Source of the DNA: SHLQ01 sp033344795
GTDB lineage: Bacteria; Actinomycetota; Acidimicrobiia; Acidimicrobiales; SHLQ01
Assembly: GCA_033344795.1 (NCBI GenBank)
Contig: JAWPMS010000001.1
Location: 2,356,001-2,420,000, forward strand
DNA length: 64,000 bases
Reading direction: 5' to 3'
Below the pieces are notes generated by a model, which saw only the letters and a list, made by a program, of their open reading frames with translations, did not search any database and was not told the DNA's origin. Positions 16,807 through 26,150 of the stretch are shown piece after piece. Both the position numbers and the translations under genes were made by a program. The first letter of the stretch is position 1. Every line of letters starts with the position of its first letter.

Positions 16807-17844
16807 TCAGCGACAGCCCTGCACGCTGAGGTCGTCGAGTAGTGGACCGATTGCCGTTGCGGTGGTCGGAAGGAGGCACGCCTGACCTGGGTTGCCAAAC
16901 TCGAGCCGCAAGAGAGCTGAATCTGCACGAAGCGCTTCAGGAGTGTCGATGACCGCGTTGCCGAGGCTGTATGCGACGGTCGACTGACCGACCCGATCGA
17001 AGCGCTGGATGAAGTCCGAGCCGTGGCCGATCACCGCGTCGACGCCGGCATCGACCAACTGCTGGATGCTGTCGATCTGTTCGGGGGTGGGGGAGCGATC
17101 ATCGAGGGAACCCACGTCGACCACCACGACGACGCCCAATCCCTCTTCGTGGCGCGTGGCCACCTCCTCGAGGAGCGCATCGAACGATGCAGGTCCGGCA
17201 ATGCCGGCGGTGACCGCCCCAGCCGATGCAGCGTCGTCCGCTCTGAGTGAGATCGCATGCAGCGAGATCATCGAGTCGCCGCTGCCGGCTGTGAGCCCGT
17301 TGACGGCGCTGGCTTCGTTGGGGCCATATCCGAGCACGTTGAGGCCTTTCGTGCCGACGTCGACCACGAATGTTCGAAGATCTTCCCCAGCGGTTGCAGC
17401 CTCGGCAGTCGCGACGTTCAGCAGATCGACGCCGCCAAGCGACCACCCGGTCACCTCGTCGGCACCGCAACCCTCGGCGGTCGGGGCGCAGCCCAAAGAG
17501 GCAACCGTCACCAGATCGTTGCCGATGACGGGTACGTCGGACTGCCACGCTGCAGACGGGTCAGTGATCGAACGGATACTGCCGAGCACATGCAGGATTG
17601 GATTCGCTCGCGTGCTGGCCTGCGGAGCCGTCGTCGTGGTTCGGTTCGGGTCCAGGGTGGCGTCGATTGGATCCGCGGCAAGCCGAGCGTTGATCGTCGT
17701 GGTCGTCGTTGACGCCCCGAGCGAAGTGTTGTCTCCCTCGTCACTGGAGCAAGCAGCGAGAATCAGGGCGCTGACGCCCAGGGCAATCAGAACCTGTGCC
17801 GAAGATCGGTGAGCCCGCAAGATCGCGGAATGAAGTGACAGCAC
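16807..17844 (-). CDS. CapA-like lipoprotein
   Basis: A lipoprotein with hydrophobic stretch ALGVSALILAAC (lipobox LAAC), then a Thr-rich linker and a domain resembling the CapA/PGA_cap metallophosphoesterase-like family. The C-terminal block VDAVIGHGSDFIQRF followed by YSLGNAVID mirrors the CapA signature (GHHPHxxQ...YSLGN). The HPH metal ligands are degenerate (HGSDF), so catalytic activity is doubtful. The open frame begins at ATG 17901, which would put the lipobox Cys at residue 50. I prefer GTG 17844 (Cys about residue 31), but the start is not settled. It is divergent from another lipoprotein gene. Confidence 0.7.
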   Translation of the reverse strand: MLSLHSAILRAHRSSAQVLIALGVSALILAACSSDEGDNTSLGASTTTTTINARLAADPIDATLDPNRTTTTAPQASTRANPILHVLGSIRSITDPSAAWQSDVPVIGNDLVTVASLGCAPTAEGCGADEVTGWSLGGVDLLNVATAEAATAGEDLRTFVVDVGTKGLNVLGYGPNEASAVNGLTAGSGDSMISLHAISLRADDAASAGAVTAGIAGPASFDALLEEVATRHEEGLGVVVVVDVGSLDDRSPTPEQIDSIQQLVDAGVDAVIGHGSDFIQRFDRVGQSTVAYSLGNAVIDTPEALRADSALLRLEFGNPGQACLLPTTATAIGPLLDDLSVQGCR

Positions 17845-17928
17845 CAACTCAGTCTGCCGTGTCGGGCGCAAGTGGGGCGCGCACCCCCGTGAACCCGTCA
17901 CGAACCTGGCCGCCTCTAACCTTGGAGA

Positions 17929-18774
17929 ATGCGCAGACTTCTCTCATTCCTCGTGATGGTGGTGTTGGTCCTCACTGCCTGTGGTGAGGGTGAGTCGATC
18001 GTGGAGCCGGGACCCGGCGATCCTGAGGAGACGACAACGACGAGCGCTCCAGACGAGGAGTCCGATGACGACTCCGACGAGGTCGTCACCGGTGGCGACG
18101 AGGACGAGGTGGACGGAACGACGACCACCCAACCTCCAGCAGCGACTGGACAAGACGCCGACACGACGGCCACCACCGTGGTGATCGATGAGAACTCCGT
18201 CAACGCGGCGGCCTACACCGAGCTCGCAGCATCGGGATTGGTCTTGACGCTCGACGAACAGTCGTGTGCTGACCAGAGCGCTGCTGCCGCGATCGAGGGA
18301 GGTCTCGACTCGGTGGATGCGGTCATCACGGCCGTACAAGATTGTGCGTCGCCGCGTGCGATCGATGCATTTGCGTCCGGGCTGATTCTCGCAGGCGGTC
18401 GACCCCTACCGTCCACCGAAGCGGCATGCGTGTCGAGCCGGCTGCAATCGGCCGAGGAGTATCGGCCGTTCTGGCAGGCGCTGCTCGAAGAGGAGCCGTT
18501 CGATTTCCTGCTCGCTGACCTCACCGTACAAAACCGCTACCTCGAGCTGTACGCGGAGTGTGTCTCGGTGGGTCGAGCGGTGAGTGAGCAGGCCAATGTC
18601 GAGCTTTCTCCACCGACGATGGGATGTATCGATGATCTCTATCGAGATCGCGAATTCGTTCGGGTGACGATCGAGGCAGACCTTTCGGGCGACGTCGATG
18701 AACGCGAACGAATCGACGGCCAGATCTCTCGCTGCCTCACCAATGACGAACGAGCAGCACTAGGAGACGGCTAG
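17929..18774 (+). CDS. Lipoprotein of unknown function
   Basis: A 281-residue secreted lipoprotein. Residues 1-18 (MRRLLSFLVMVVLVLTAC) form a signal peptide with lipobox LTAC. A long acidic and Thr-rich low-complexity linker follows (about 20-95), then a Cys-containing helical domain (about 100-280) with two similar segments, 'LDEQSCADQSAAAAIEGG' and 'STEAACVSSRLQSAEEY'. The even spacing of cysteines (about six) suggests disulfides outside the membrane. No enzymatic motif was recognised. It lies between the CapA-like lipoprotein and the M50 protease gene. Confidence 0.75.
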   Translation: MRRLLSFLVMVVLVLTACGEGESIVEPGPGDPEETTTTSAPDEESDDDSDEVVTGGDEDEVDGTTTTQPPAATGQDADTTATTVVIDENSVNAAAYTELAASGLVLTLDEQSCADQSAAAAIEGGLDSVDAVITAVQDCASPRAIDAFASGLILAGGRPLPSTEAACVSSRLQSAEEYRPFWQALLEEEPFDFLLADLTVQNRYLELYAECVSVGRAVSEQANVELSPPTMGCIDDLYRDREFVRVTIEADLSGDVDERERIDGQISRCLTNDERAALGDG

Positions 18775-18841
18775 GTCGCTCGCGCGGTGACTCACCGAGC
18801 TACGAACCCCCGTAGAGTTGACCGGGCAGGGAGGAAATGAA

Positions 18842-19540
18842 ATGTCATTTCACATGTTCGGATTTCCCATCACGATCCACGGCTCCTTCCTGGCTGTCAT
18901 CGCAATTCTCGGGTACACATCGTTTCCCGAACAGCTCGATCGAGTCGCCGCCTTTGTTGTCATTGCGCTGATTGCGATCGTCATCCACGAGCTCGGGCAT
19001 GCATTTGCTGCCCGTTCGCAGGGCACGCACGGTACGCCGACGATTTCACTTGAAGGTATGGCGGGGTTGACGAGGTACCGCTTGCAAGAGCAGCCGTCGC
19101 GTTCGCAAGCGATCATGATCAGCTTTGCCGGACCTCTCGCCGGAATCCTCCTCGGCGCAGCTGTCCTGGCCCTGGCTCGAAGTGGGTTCCTCGACCGGAC
19201 GCCGCTGATCGATGACCTGATCTTGATCGGACTCTTCACGACGTTTGGCTGGAGCGCGTTCAACCTCTTGCCGATCGTGCCCCTCGATGGTGGACACATC
19301 ATGACCGACCTCATTCCGGGTTCGGTGCCGGTGCGGCGACGCCGCGCTGCGATCGTGTCCATCATCGTGGCTGTCGCTGCTGCGATCTGGCTGTGGTTCT
19401 ACCTCGGGAGCCTTTTCGCTCCCTTGATTCTGGGAATGATGGCGTATCAGAACTTCACGTCGATCTCTCGAGCTCGCCCAGCCGCGGGTATCCCGGTGCC
19501 CATGTCGCCACGCGACGACAGTCCGGTAAACGACGGCTGA
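18842..19540 (+). CDS. Site-2-protease-like M50 metalloprotease
   Basis: A 232-residue polytopic membrane protein with the zinc-binding motif HELGH (49-53) in the second transmembrane segment. The second signature NLLPIVPLDGGH lies at 141-152, with D149 as the third ligand of the family. These are rhomboid-independent intramembrane proteases (M50B type). Lacking PDZ or CBS domains, it is a minimal form. ATG 18842 was chosen over the upstream in-frame ATG 18818 because GGGAGG sits 7 bp ahead of it. It could process an anti-sigma factor or signal peptides; no substrate gene is adjacent. Confidence 0.85.
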   Translation: MSFHMFGFPITIHGSFLAVIAILGYTSFPEQLDRVAAFVVIALIAIVIHELGHAFAARSQGTHGTPTISLEGMAGLTRYRLQEQPSRSQAIMISFAGPLAGILLGAAVLALARSGFLDRTPLIDDLILIGLFTTFGWSAFNLLPIVPLDGGHIMTDLIPGSVPVRRRRAAIVSIIVAVAAAIWLWFYLGSLFAPLILGMMAYQNFTSISRARPAAGIPVPMSPRDDSPVNDG

Positions 19541-19631
19541 CAGTTTTCTGCTCCAGTTCGGCGTCCAACGATTGGCGCAATAGTGTCCAGTCGCGTGATC
19601 TGCACGCCGCAGATTGGACGGAGAAAAGAAC

Positions 19632-20618
19632 ATGCGCGCATTGATGTTGAGCAACGAGGACGGCGAGTTCTCGTGCGATGTCACCGAACTCGGCGAGGAT
19701 GCGCTACCTGAAGGTGAAGTGCTCGTCGCTGTTGAGTACTCGACGCTCAACTACAAAGACGGGCTCGCGATAACCAACACCTCGCCAATCGTGCGAACGT
19801 GGCCGATGGTTCCGGGCGTCGACCTCGCGGGGACCGTCTTGAGCTCGTCGGAGGATCGGTACAAGATCGGTGATCGTGTTGTGCTCAATGGCTGGGACGT
19901 CGGCGAGAAACACTGGGGTGGCCTCGCGGAGCGGGCGCGTGTGCAAGCGGACTGGCTCACGCCGATTCCCGAGGATTTCTCGACCTATCAGGCGGCTGCG
20001 ATCGGGACTGCAGGGTACACGGCCATGTTGTGCGTCCTTGCTCTCGAGGAGCACGGCGTTCGCCCAGAGTCCGGCAAGGTTCTCGTCACCGGCGCCGCTG
20101 GCGGAGTGGGATCGGTCGCCGTGGCGATCCTCTCGCGACTCGGCTACGAGGTGATTGCCTCCTCGGGGCGGATCGAAACCGAAGCGGAGTATCTGACTTC
20201 GCTCGGTGCGACAGAACTGATCGACCGGTCTGAGCTGTCCGGCGAGGGCGGTCGCCCCCTGGCGAAAGTCAGGTGGGCCGGAGCCATCGATGTGGCGGGA
20301 AGTCATACGCTGGCCAACGTTCTGGCGGCCACCGCTCCACAGGGGTGTGTTGCTGCGTGCGGGCTCGCCCAGGGTATGGACCTCGTGACGTCCGTCGCGC
20401 CGCTGATCCTTCGTGGGGTCACCCTCGTCGGCGTCGACTCTGTCCATGAGTCAGCCGATCGACGAACGCTCGCGTGGTCGCGACTCGCCACCGACCTCGA
20501 TGTCACGTTGCTCGACTCGATGATCACCGAAATTGGGCTCGACGAAGTGCCACAAGCCGCACGAGACATCATCGACGGACGAATTCGAGGCCGGGTCGTG
20601 GTCGACGTCGGTCGGTGA
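19632..20618 (+). CDS. acuI: Acrylyl-CoA reductase/YhdH-family NADPH-dependent oxidoreductase
   Basis: A 328-residue zinc-independent medium-chain reductase. The N-domain block YSTLNYKDGLAITN and PGVDLAGTV is characteristic of the AcuI/YhdH/YhfP branch. The Rossmann motif VTGAAGGVGSVAVAI binds NADPH, and the ADGLAQGMDL and ILRGVTLVGVDSV blocks also fit. AcuI reduces acryloyl-CoA to propionyl-CoA, for example during DMSP or 3-hydroxypropionate use. No other DMSP genes are present here, so the physiological role is inferred from family only. ATG 19632 is preceded by a GGAG site within 'ggacggagaa'. Confidence 0.85.
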   Translation: MRALMLSNEDGEFSCDVTELGEDALPEGEVLVAVEYSTLNYKDGLAITNTSPIVRTWPMVPGVDLAGTVLSSSEDRYKIGDRVVLNGWDVGEKHWGGLAERARVQADWLTPIPEDFSTYQAAAIGTAGYTAMLCVLALEEHGVRPESGKVLVTGAAGGVGSVAVAILSRLGYEVIASSGRIETEAEYLTSLGATELIDRSELSGEGGRPLAKVRWAGAIDVAGSHTLANVLAATAPQGCVAACGLAQGMDLVTSVAPLILRGVTLVGVDSVHESADRRTLAWSRLATDLDVTLLDSMITEIGLDEVPQAARDIIDGRIRGRVVVDVGR

Positions 20619-20652
20619 GGCGAAACCTCTTCCGAACGTCTAGTTGAGTTCC

Positions 20653-21780
20653 TCAGGATGCAGGAACGATGGTGATGATGCCAACCGAGGGTGGTACGCC
20701 GAGGCGCATCTGCGGGGCCTGCCCCCGCTCGAGGCCAACGCCGGTCGATACGTAGATCGGGTGGCCATTGACCACATGAAGGCCGCCGGCCGCAACGACC
20801 CGCGGTACGTCCGAAAACGTGATGACAGGGCCGATCCGAGGTAGCGCGACCTGCCCACCATGGGTATGCCCAGCGATCAGCAGATCGATCGGGACGTCGC
20901 TCGGCAGGGTCAGCACCGCATCTGGATAGTGGCTCACCATCAGGACGAGATCGTCGTCTGCGATGGACGTCGAAAGCTGATCGAGAAGCACGGGCGCGAG
21001 TTCGTTTCGATCGTGGTCCTCCGAAGTGCTGGCTCCCACCAGAGTCACCTGTTGGCCGCGTACCCGGATCTGTTGGATCTCATCCTCGAGATAGATCGCA
21101 CCCGCTTCTTCTGCAATGTCCTTGACGACCTCTCCGTCATCAACGTTGCCATTGACGATGACCACATGATCCACGGCGTCGGTCAGTGTGCGAAGCCATC
21201 CGACGAACATCGGAATTGCTGCATTGACGTCCTCGGGCTCGAGTTGAAACAGGTCGCCGGGCAAGACGACCAGATCTGGCTCCGCCTCGAGCACGGCGTC
21301 GGCGGCTGCACGCTCATGGCTGCCGATCGACGTGGTCTGCAGGTCAGCAATCACGCCAACAACGAGCGTTTCGGTGGCCCCCTCAGCACCGAGTATCTGC
21401 GTGTCGACCTGCAACCGAAACGGCTCGACGTGGGTGGCCCACAGACCCAGCACGACTGCCGCGAGAGCTCCGATGATCATGATCCACCCAACGAAGGGCG
21501 TGCGTCGCTCCGCATCGATGAGCTGCGGGATCACGATCCAGGCCGCAGCCAACGGAAACCCGACGGTGATCAACAGGTATCCGAAGTGGATCACGCCGAA
21601 GAAGTCGAGTCCGGCCGCGATCGAGAGAACAACGATCGCGACGACCGAGAAAAGGCCCGCGACCAGAGAACCGATCATGACATCCGCGATTGCCGTGCCC
21701 CACCGTCGATAACGAGCTGCGATCCCACCCGACAGCCCAGCGACGATGGCGCAGACGAGGAGGACGAGGCTTAGATCCAC
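20653..21780 (-). CDS. Membrane-anchored metallophosphoesterase (YkuE-like)
   Basis: 375 residues with four N-terminal transmembrane segments (about 3-20, 35-60, 65-85, 98-115) and a C-terminal calcineurin-like phosphoesterase domain facing outward. Metal-site motifs in order are GVIADLQ (the usual DxH is DLQ here), VLPGDLF, NGNVDD (in place of GNHD), SHYPD and AGHTHGGQV. Several canonical His ligands are changed, so metal binding may be altered. It belongs to the YkuE/UDP-diacylglucosamine hydrolase-like group acting on phospholipid-type substrates. It is probably transcribed alongside the PAC2 gene, 27 bp upstream. Confidence 0.8.
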   Translation of the reverse strand: MDLSLVLLVCAIVAGLSGGIAARYRRWGTAIADVMIGSLVAGLFSVVAIVVLSIAAGLDFFGVIHFGYLLITVGFPLAAAWIVIPQLIDAERRTPFVGWIMIIGALAAVVLGLWATHVEPFRLQVDTQILGAEGATETLVVGVIADLQTTSIGSHERAAADAVLEAEPDLVVLPGDLFQLEPEDVNAAIPMFVGWLRTLTDAVDHVVIVNGNVDDGEVVKDIAEEAGAIYLEDEIQQIRVRGQQVTLVGASTSEDHDRNELAPVLLDQLSTSIADDDLVLMVSHYPDAVLTLPSDVPIDLLIAGHTHGGQVALPRIGPVITFSDVPRVVAAGGLHVVNGHPIYVSTGVGLERGQAPQMRLGVPPSVGIITIVPAS

Positions 21781-21807
21781 AGGCGAAATCGTTGCAGATC
21801 TTGGAGA

Positions 21808-22668
21808 TCAGATGTCGTCAGAGCGGTTCCGAAGAAAGTTTTCTATCTCATCGGTCATCGCGTCTGCGTCGTACACGACCTCGGGTTCCGAATCGACACG
21901 CTGCTCGAGGTCATCGACATAGGAGCGCACGTCCTCGTCGTCATCGAGCGCGAGATGGACGCGGGCTTCCCAATCACGAATCTCATCAGCGAGTCCAACA
22001 TGGTCGGTGGGGATTCCGCAGATCTGCTCGATATTGGCCAGGAGAGCCGCGGTTGCCTTGGGTGAAGGGCTTCCGGGAACGTAATGAGGCACGCTGACGC
22101 GCAACGAGACCAATGGTCGACCCCGATCGGACAGTTCCTGATGCAACGAGCCGATGAGGCCGGTTGGGCCCTCGTAGGTCGGGCGTCCGATCCCCAGTGT
22201 CGTCGCGAGTTCTTCGTCGCCGGTCGATGCCGTGACGGGAAACGATCTGGTGTGAGGAACCATGGCAAGCGCAGATCCGAGGGTGACCACGAGCTCGGTT
22301 CGCGTCGTATCCATGAGCTCGATCAGTGTCTCGCAGAAGGAGCGCCAGCGAAGGTTCGGCTCGATCCCGCTCAGGAGCACGAGGTCACGTTTGCCCTCTG
22401 GTGTCTTGGCCCACACGATGTTGTTCGTCGGCCAATGAATCTCTCGCGCCCCGTTTGCGCCGAGACGGACGTGCGGGCGGGTTTCCTGGAAGTCGAACAA
22501 CGTCTCGGGATCGATCGACGCTGCCGGGTTTCCACCATGGGTCATCGAGAGCCAATCGACGGCGTTTGTCGCAGCGGAGCCCATATCGAACATGCCTTTG
22601 AAGGCCATCACGAAGATGGGACGATCGAGCTCGGGAAGCGGATGCAACTCGTATGGAATGGGAGCCAC
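21808..22668 (-). CDS. PAC2 family protein
   Basis: A 286-residue protein of the PAC2 (proteasome assembly chaperone 2-like) family that is widespread in actinobacteria. Recognisable blocks are FVMAFKGMFDMGSAATNAVDWL near the N-terminus, LVLLSGIEPNLRW, LGSALAMVPHTR, GLIGSLHQEL and VSVPHYVPGSPSPKA. The C-terminal quarter is strongly acidic and helical. Bacterial PAC2 proteins are often found near proteasome or ATP-grasp genes and their function is unsettled. Here the only neighbour on the same strand is the metallophosphoesterase. Confidence 0.8.
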   Translation of the reverse strand: MAPIPYELHPLPELDRPIFVMAFKGMFDMGSAATNAVDWLSMTHGGNPAASIDPETLFDFQETRPHVRLGANGAREIHWPTNNIVWAKTPEGKRDLVLLSGIEPNLRWRSFCETLIELMDTTRTELVVTLGSALAMVPHTRSFPVTASTGDEELATTLGIGRPTYEGPTGLIGSLHQELSDRGRPLVSLRVSVPHYVPGSPSPKATAALLANIEQICGIPTDHVGLADEIRDWEARVHLALDDDEDVRSYVDDLEQRVDSEPEVVYDADAMTDEIENFLRNRSDDI

Positions 22669-22810
22669 GAGTAAACGCTACTGCGCAACCGTCCACATGC
22701 TCGCGAAATCACTCCTTGCGATGATTACGGTGTCGAACCTCGGGATCGCGTAACGTACGGCATCGAGAACTACGCAGTCCAGGTGGGTCTGCGCGGAAAG
22801 TGGTGATGAC

Positions 22811-23446
22811 ATGAGCGACGCAACACAACCTCCGGGGTGGTACCCAGCTGAAGGAGACCCTCCCGGAACGGTTCGATGGTGGGATGGCGGGAAGTGGGTT
22901 GGTGGTCCTCAGCAACAGGGTGCCCAGCAGCAAGCCGGCTACGTGGCACCGGGAGCAGGTTCGCTCGCAAATGGGCGAGAGCTCGCCGATCCGTGGTTGC
23001 GCATCGCCGCCAAGATCATCGACGCGATCGTCGCGACACTGATCACGCTTCCCTTTGGTGCTGCAGCGATCGTCAGCGCGTTCCGAAGTGGTGCCGATGG
23101 CACCGACCTCGAGGTCAATATCGGTCTGGCGCTCGTTGGTGCGATCGTTGGCGCCGCGTACTACACCCTGATGAACACGTACATGTCTGGCACCGTCGGC
23201 AAACTCTTGCTTGGTCTTCGAATCGTGAAGCGTGATGGCACGGAGCCGCTCGGTGTGCCCGATGGACCAAAACGAAGCCTCATGCACATCGTGGCGATTC
23301 TGGGCGCGATCCCGATCGTTGGACTGCTGGTTTCGGCGGTCACCACGATCGTCGGTCTCGTATCGCTCGTGTTCTTGTTCACCGATCCAGAACACCGCAC
23401 GGTGATGGATCGATTCGCCGACACCTACGTCGTCAAGAAGCAGTAG
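22811..23446 (+). CDS. DUF2510-RDD membrane protein
   Basis: 211 residues. The N-terminal PGWYPAEGDPPGTVRWWDG motif is the short DUF2510 module typical of actinobacterial membrane proteins. It is followed by a Gln-rich linker, then an RDD domain (from about residue 55) with at least three hydrophobic helices and the conserved block ADPWLRIAAKIIDAIV. RDD proteins are thought to be small-molecule or ion transporters or membrane scaffolds, and no motif here narrows this. It is convergent with the small acidic-protein gene, with 3 bp between stops. Confidence 0.85.
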   Translation: MSDATQPPGWYPAEGDPPGTVRWWDGGKWVGGPQQQGAQQQAGYVAPGAGSLANGRELADPWLRIAAKIIDAIVATLITLPFGAAAIVSAFRSGADGTDLEVNIGLALVGAIVGAAYYTLMNTYMSGTVGKLLLGLRIVKRDGTEPLGVPDGPKRSLMHIVAILGAIPIVGLLVSAVTTIVGLVSLVFLFTDPEHRTVMDRFADTYVVKKQ

Positions 23447-23449
23447 TTC

Positions 23450-23914
23450 TTATTCTTCGGCCTCGGCCGGCGTGGACGTAGCTTCCGCGCCGGCATCGGC
23501 TGCTGGTTCCTCGTCTGCCGAGGTTTCCGCCAGGGCGGCCTCTGGCGCATCGGCGTCGTCCGGTGCATCAGCTGGAGTGTCTGCAGCTGTCCCCTCGGAT
23601 TCTTCTGCCTTGGCCTTTGGCTTGCGCTGCTCGTCACCAGCCAGCGGGTTGTCCTTGATCTCGTTGTAGGCCGCGAGCGCTGCCTTGTACGCCGTTTCCG
23701 CCTCGGCTTTGTCGCTCGCGGAAGCATCGGGGTTGTCCGTGAGCTTGCGCACGACTGCTGCAGCCTCGTCCTTTGCCCGCTCGGCTTTCGCCACGCGCTT
23801 GGCTCCGCGCTCTTTTGCGGCGCTTGCCTCCACACGTTCGTTGAAGAGCAATAGGGCTGCTCGGGTCTCATCGTCGACTTGAATCTCAGTGCTCACCCCC
23901 ACATCATCGGTCAT
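23450..23914 (-). CDS. Alanine/glutamate-rich hypothetical protein
   Basis: About 154 residues from ATG 23914 (a longer frame begins at 23950 but would overlap the divergent peptidase start). Residues 20-90 form a charged, probably coiled-coil helical segment (EASAAKERGAKRVAKAERA...). The C-terminal 60 residues are a low-complexity tail of Ala, Glu, Asp, Pro and Thr. No signal peptide, membrane segment or known domain was seen. The frame has normal third-position GC, which supports real coding. Function unknown. Confidence 0.55.
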   Translation of the reverse strand: MTDDVGVSTEIQVDDETRAALLLFNERVEASAAKERGAKRVAKAERAKDEAAAVVRKLTDNPDASASDKAEAETAYKAALAAYNEIKDNPLAGDEQRKPKAKAEESEGTAADTPADAPDDADAPEAALAETSADEEPAADAGAEATSTPAEAEE

Positions 23915-23941
23915 CTTGGGCTGACGGGCCAATATGAATGT

Positions 23942-26056
23942 GTGTCTCACTCGTCACCACATCCTCAGGTCATCTCGTTCCCGCGCCGCCACGCCACGAC
24001 TCGGCGGTTCACACTCGGTGCTCCCCGGTCGTTTTCCGTCTCCGACGATGGATCCCGTGTCCTCTTCTTGCGATCGTCTGGGCCCGAGGATCCGCAGAAC
24101 AGCCTGTGGGTCGTTGAGCCAGGGGAGGCGGCACGCGCGGTCTTCGACGCGACAGGGTCCACGAGTGGTTCGCTGACAGACGCCGAGCGGGCGCGTCGAG
24201 AACGGATGCGTGAGCAAGCTTCGGGCGTGGTCTCGTTCGCGGCGCGGCCCGATTGTTCGGAGGTGGTGTTTGCGTTGGCCGGGCAGCTCTACAAGAGCGA
24301 GGTGTCGACCGGGGAATCGGTGGAACTCGCGAGCGACGGCAACGTGTTCGATCCGCATTTCGAACCCGGCGCCGATCGGATCGCGTATGTGAGCGGTTCG
24401 ACGTTGCGGCTCACGTCGGGTGCCGACGACCAGTTGGTGCCGGGAACCGATGAGGGCGGCGATCTCGTCTCCTGGGGTTCGGCGGAGTTCGTCGCGGCAG
24501 AGGAAATGGGTCGCGGCCGCGGGTATTGGTGGTCACCAGAGGGCCGACAGATGGCGGTGTGTCGCGTCGACACAGCTCCGGTCGAGGAGTGGTGGATATC
24601 TTCGCCTGAGCGCCCAGCCGTTGCGCCTCGTTCGATTCGCTACCCGGCCGCGGGGACGAAAAATGCCGATGTGCAGCTGTGGATCGTCGATGTCGACGAG
24701 GGACCGGTCCACCAGATCGATTGGCAGCAAGGTGAGTTCGAGTATCTCGCTGACGTGAAGTGGGGAGAGCAGCTGTTGCTGACCGTGCAGACGCGCGACC
24801 AGCGGGTCCGCGTCGTGCTCGTGGCCGACCCGAGCACGGGTGATGTGACAGAACTTCAACGCGATACCGATGACCGCTGGGTGGAACTCTTCGCCAACAC
24901 GCCTCACGAGAGCTCACTCGGGCTCGTCACGATCGCCGACGACGCGCATGCCCGCCGCGTGTCGATCGATGGGGAGTTCGTTTCAGGGGTTGACGTCAAC
25001 GTGCGTCAGTTCGTGGGCGTCGTCGACGACACCGCCCTTGTGACCGTGACGACCGACGCGACGAACTCCGTTCTCGCTCGCCTCGAACGTGATGGGTCCC
25101 TCGAGCTCTTGTCGTCGGTCGACCACTTCACCAGCGCTGTCTGCAAGGGCGGCACGATGGTCGTGACCGAAGCTGGGCCCGATATCGATACGTCCTACGA
25201 GGTCACGTGGATGGATGGCACGACGACAACGCTCGAGTCGTACGCGTCTTCGCCAGGATTTCCGTGCACGCCGGAATTCCACGTGGTCGGCGAGCGATCG
25301 CTCAACCTCGCGCTATGTCTTCCCGAGGGTCACGACGGATCACCACTGCCTGTTCTTCTCGATCCCTACGGGGGCCCGCATGCGCAACGAGTGCTTCGTG
25401 TCCGAAACGCACATGCGTCGTCGCAGTGGTTCGCCGAGCAAGGATTCGCCGTAGTGGTGATCGACGGTCGCGGGACGCCAGGCCGCGGCCCGGCGTTCGA
25501 GCGTGAGATCTATGGCGACTTCGCCACGAAGGTCCTCGACGACCAGATCGAGGCGCTCGAAGCGTTGGCGGCGGTTCGTTCGGAGATCGATCTGGGTCGT
25601 GTCGGCATGCGCGGCTGGTCCTTCGGCGGGTACCTCGCCGCGTTGGCGGTGATGCGGCGGCCGGATGCGGTTCACGCAGCGATCGCTGGAGCTCCCGTCA
25701 CCGATTGGCGTCTCTACGACACGCACTACACCGAGCGATATCTCGGTCATCCCAACGAGCACCCCGAGCATTATGAACAGAGCGGCCTCATCTCGGACGC
25801 TCCATCCCTCGATCGCCCCCTCATGTTGATCCACGGTCTCGCGGACGACAACGTTGTCGCGGCGCACACGCTCACGCTTTCCCAGGCGCTGCTCGAGGCC
25901 GGCCGCCCCCACGAAGTGCTACCCCTTTCGGGCGTCACACACATGACACCCCAAGAGCAGGTCGCCGAAAACCTCCTGCACCTCCAACGAGACTTCCTCC
26001 TCACCCACCTCTCTCGCGACAAGGGGTCTGACCCCTTTCCCCAAAAAGGGGTCTGA
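23942..26056 (+). CDS. S9 family (dipeptidyl peptidase IV-like) serine peptidase
   Basis: About 704 residues: an N-terminal beta-propeller (about 20-430) followed by an alpha/beta-hydrolase domain. The catalytic triad can be read as S560 in GWSFGGY, D635 in GLADDNVV and H667 in GVTHMTP. The usual DPGG-like strand appears as LLDPYGGPH. There is no signal peptide, so a cytosolic peptidase is likely. The start is uncertain: GTG 23942 avoids overlap with the divergent gene, but an in-frame ATG exists at 23879. The last 13 codons (RDKGSDPFPQKGV, with the stop) are encoded by palindromic repeat units, so the native C-terminus was probably shorter. Confidence 0.85.
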   Translation: MSHSSPHPQVISFPRRHATTRRFTLGAPRSFSVSDDGSRVLFLRSSGPEDPQNSLWVVEPGEAARAVFDATGSTSGSLTDAERARRERMREQASGVVSFAARPDCSEVVFALAGQLYKSEVSTGESVELASDGNVFDPHFEPGADRIAYVSGSTLRLTSGADDQLVPGTDEGGDLVSWGSAEFVAAEEMGRGRGYWWSPEGRQMAVCRVDTAPVEEWWISSPERPAVAPRSIRYPAAGTKNADVQLWIVDVDEGPVHQIDWQQGEFEYLADVKWGEQLLLTVQTRDQRVRVVLVADPSTGDVTELQRDTDDRWVELFANTPHESSLGLVTIADDAHARRVSIDGEFVSGVDVNVRQFVGVVDDTALVTVTTDATNSVLARLERDGSLELLSSVDHFTSAVCKGGTMVVTEAGPDIDTSYEVTWMDGTTTTLESYASSPGFPCTPEFHVVGERSLNLALCLPEGHDGSPLPVLLDPYGGPHAQRVLRVRNAHASSQWFAEQGFAVVVIDGRGTPGRGPAFEREIYGDFATKVLDDQIEALEALAAVRSEIDLGRVGMRGWSFGGYLAALAVMRRPDAVHAAIAGAPVTDWRLYDTHYTERYLGHPNEHPEHYEQSGLISDAPSLDRPLMLIHGLADDNVVAAHTLTLSQALLEAGRPHEVLPLSGVTHMTPQEQVAENLLHLQRDFLLTHLSRDKGSDPFPQKGV

Positions 26057-26085
26057 CCCCTTTTTCGAAAAAGGGGTCAGACCCC
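26023..26085. repeat. Cluster of three GGGGTCTGACCCC palindromic repeats
   Basis: Units at 26023-26035, 26048-26060 and 26073-26085 (the last is the complement form GGGGTCAGACCCC), spaced 25 bp apart with A/T-rich spacers. Bases 26048-26085 form a perfect 38-bp palindrome centred on CG at 26066-26067, which could fold into a strong hairpin. The cluster overlaps the 3' end and stop codon of the S9 peptidase and precedes the SDR gene. It looks like an interspersed REP-type element and could also attenuate transcription. Confidence 0.8.
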
Positions 26086-26150
26086 ATGTGTCGGGCGTCA
26101 CAGTCGGGTTGGGATCGCGGCTCGCATTGTTCGCTCTGTACGATCTCGGC

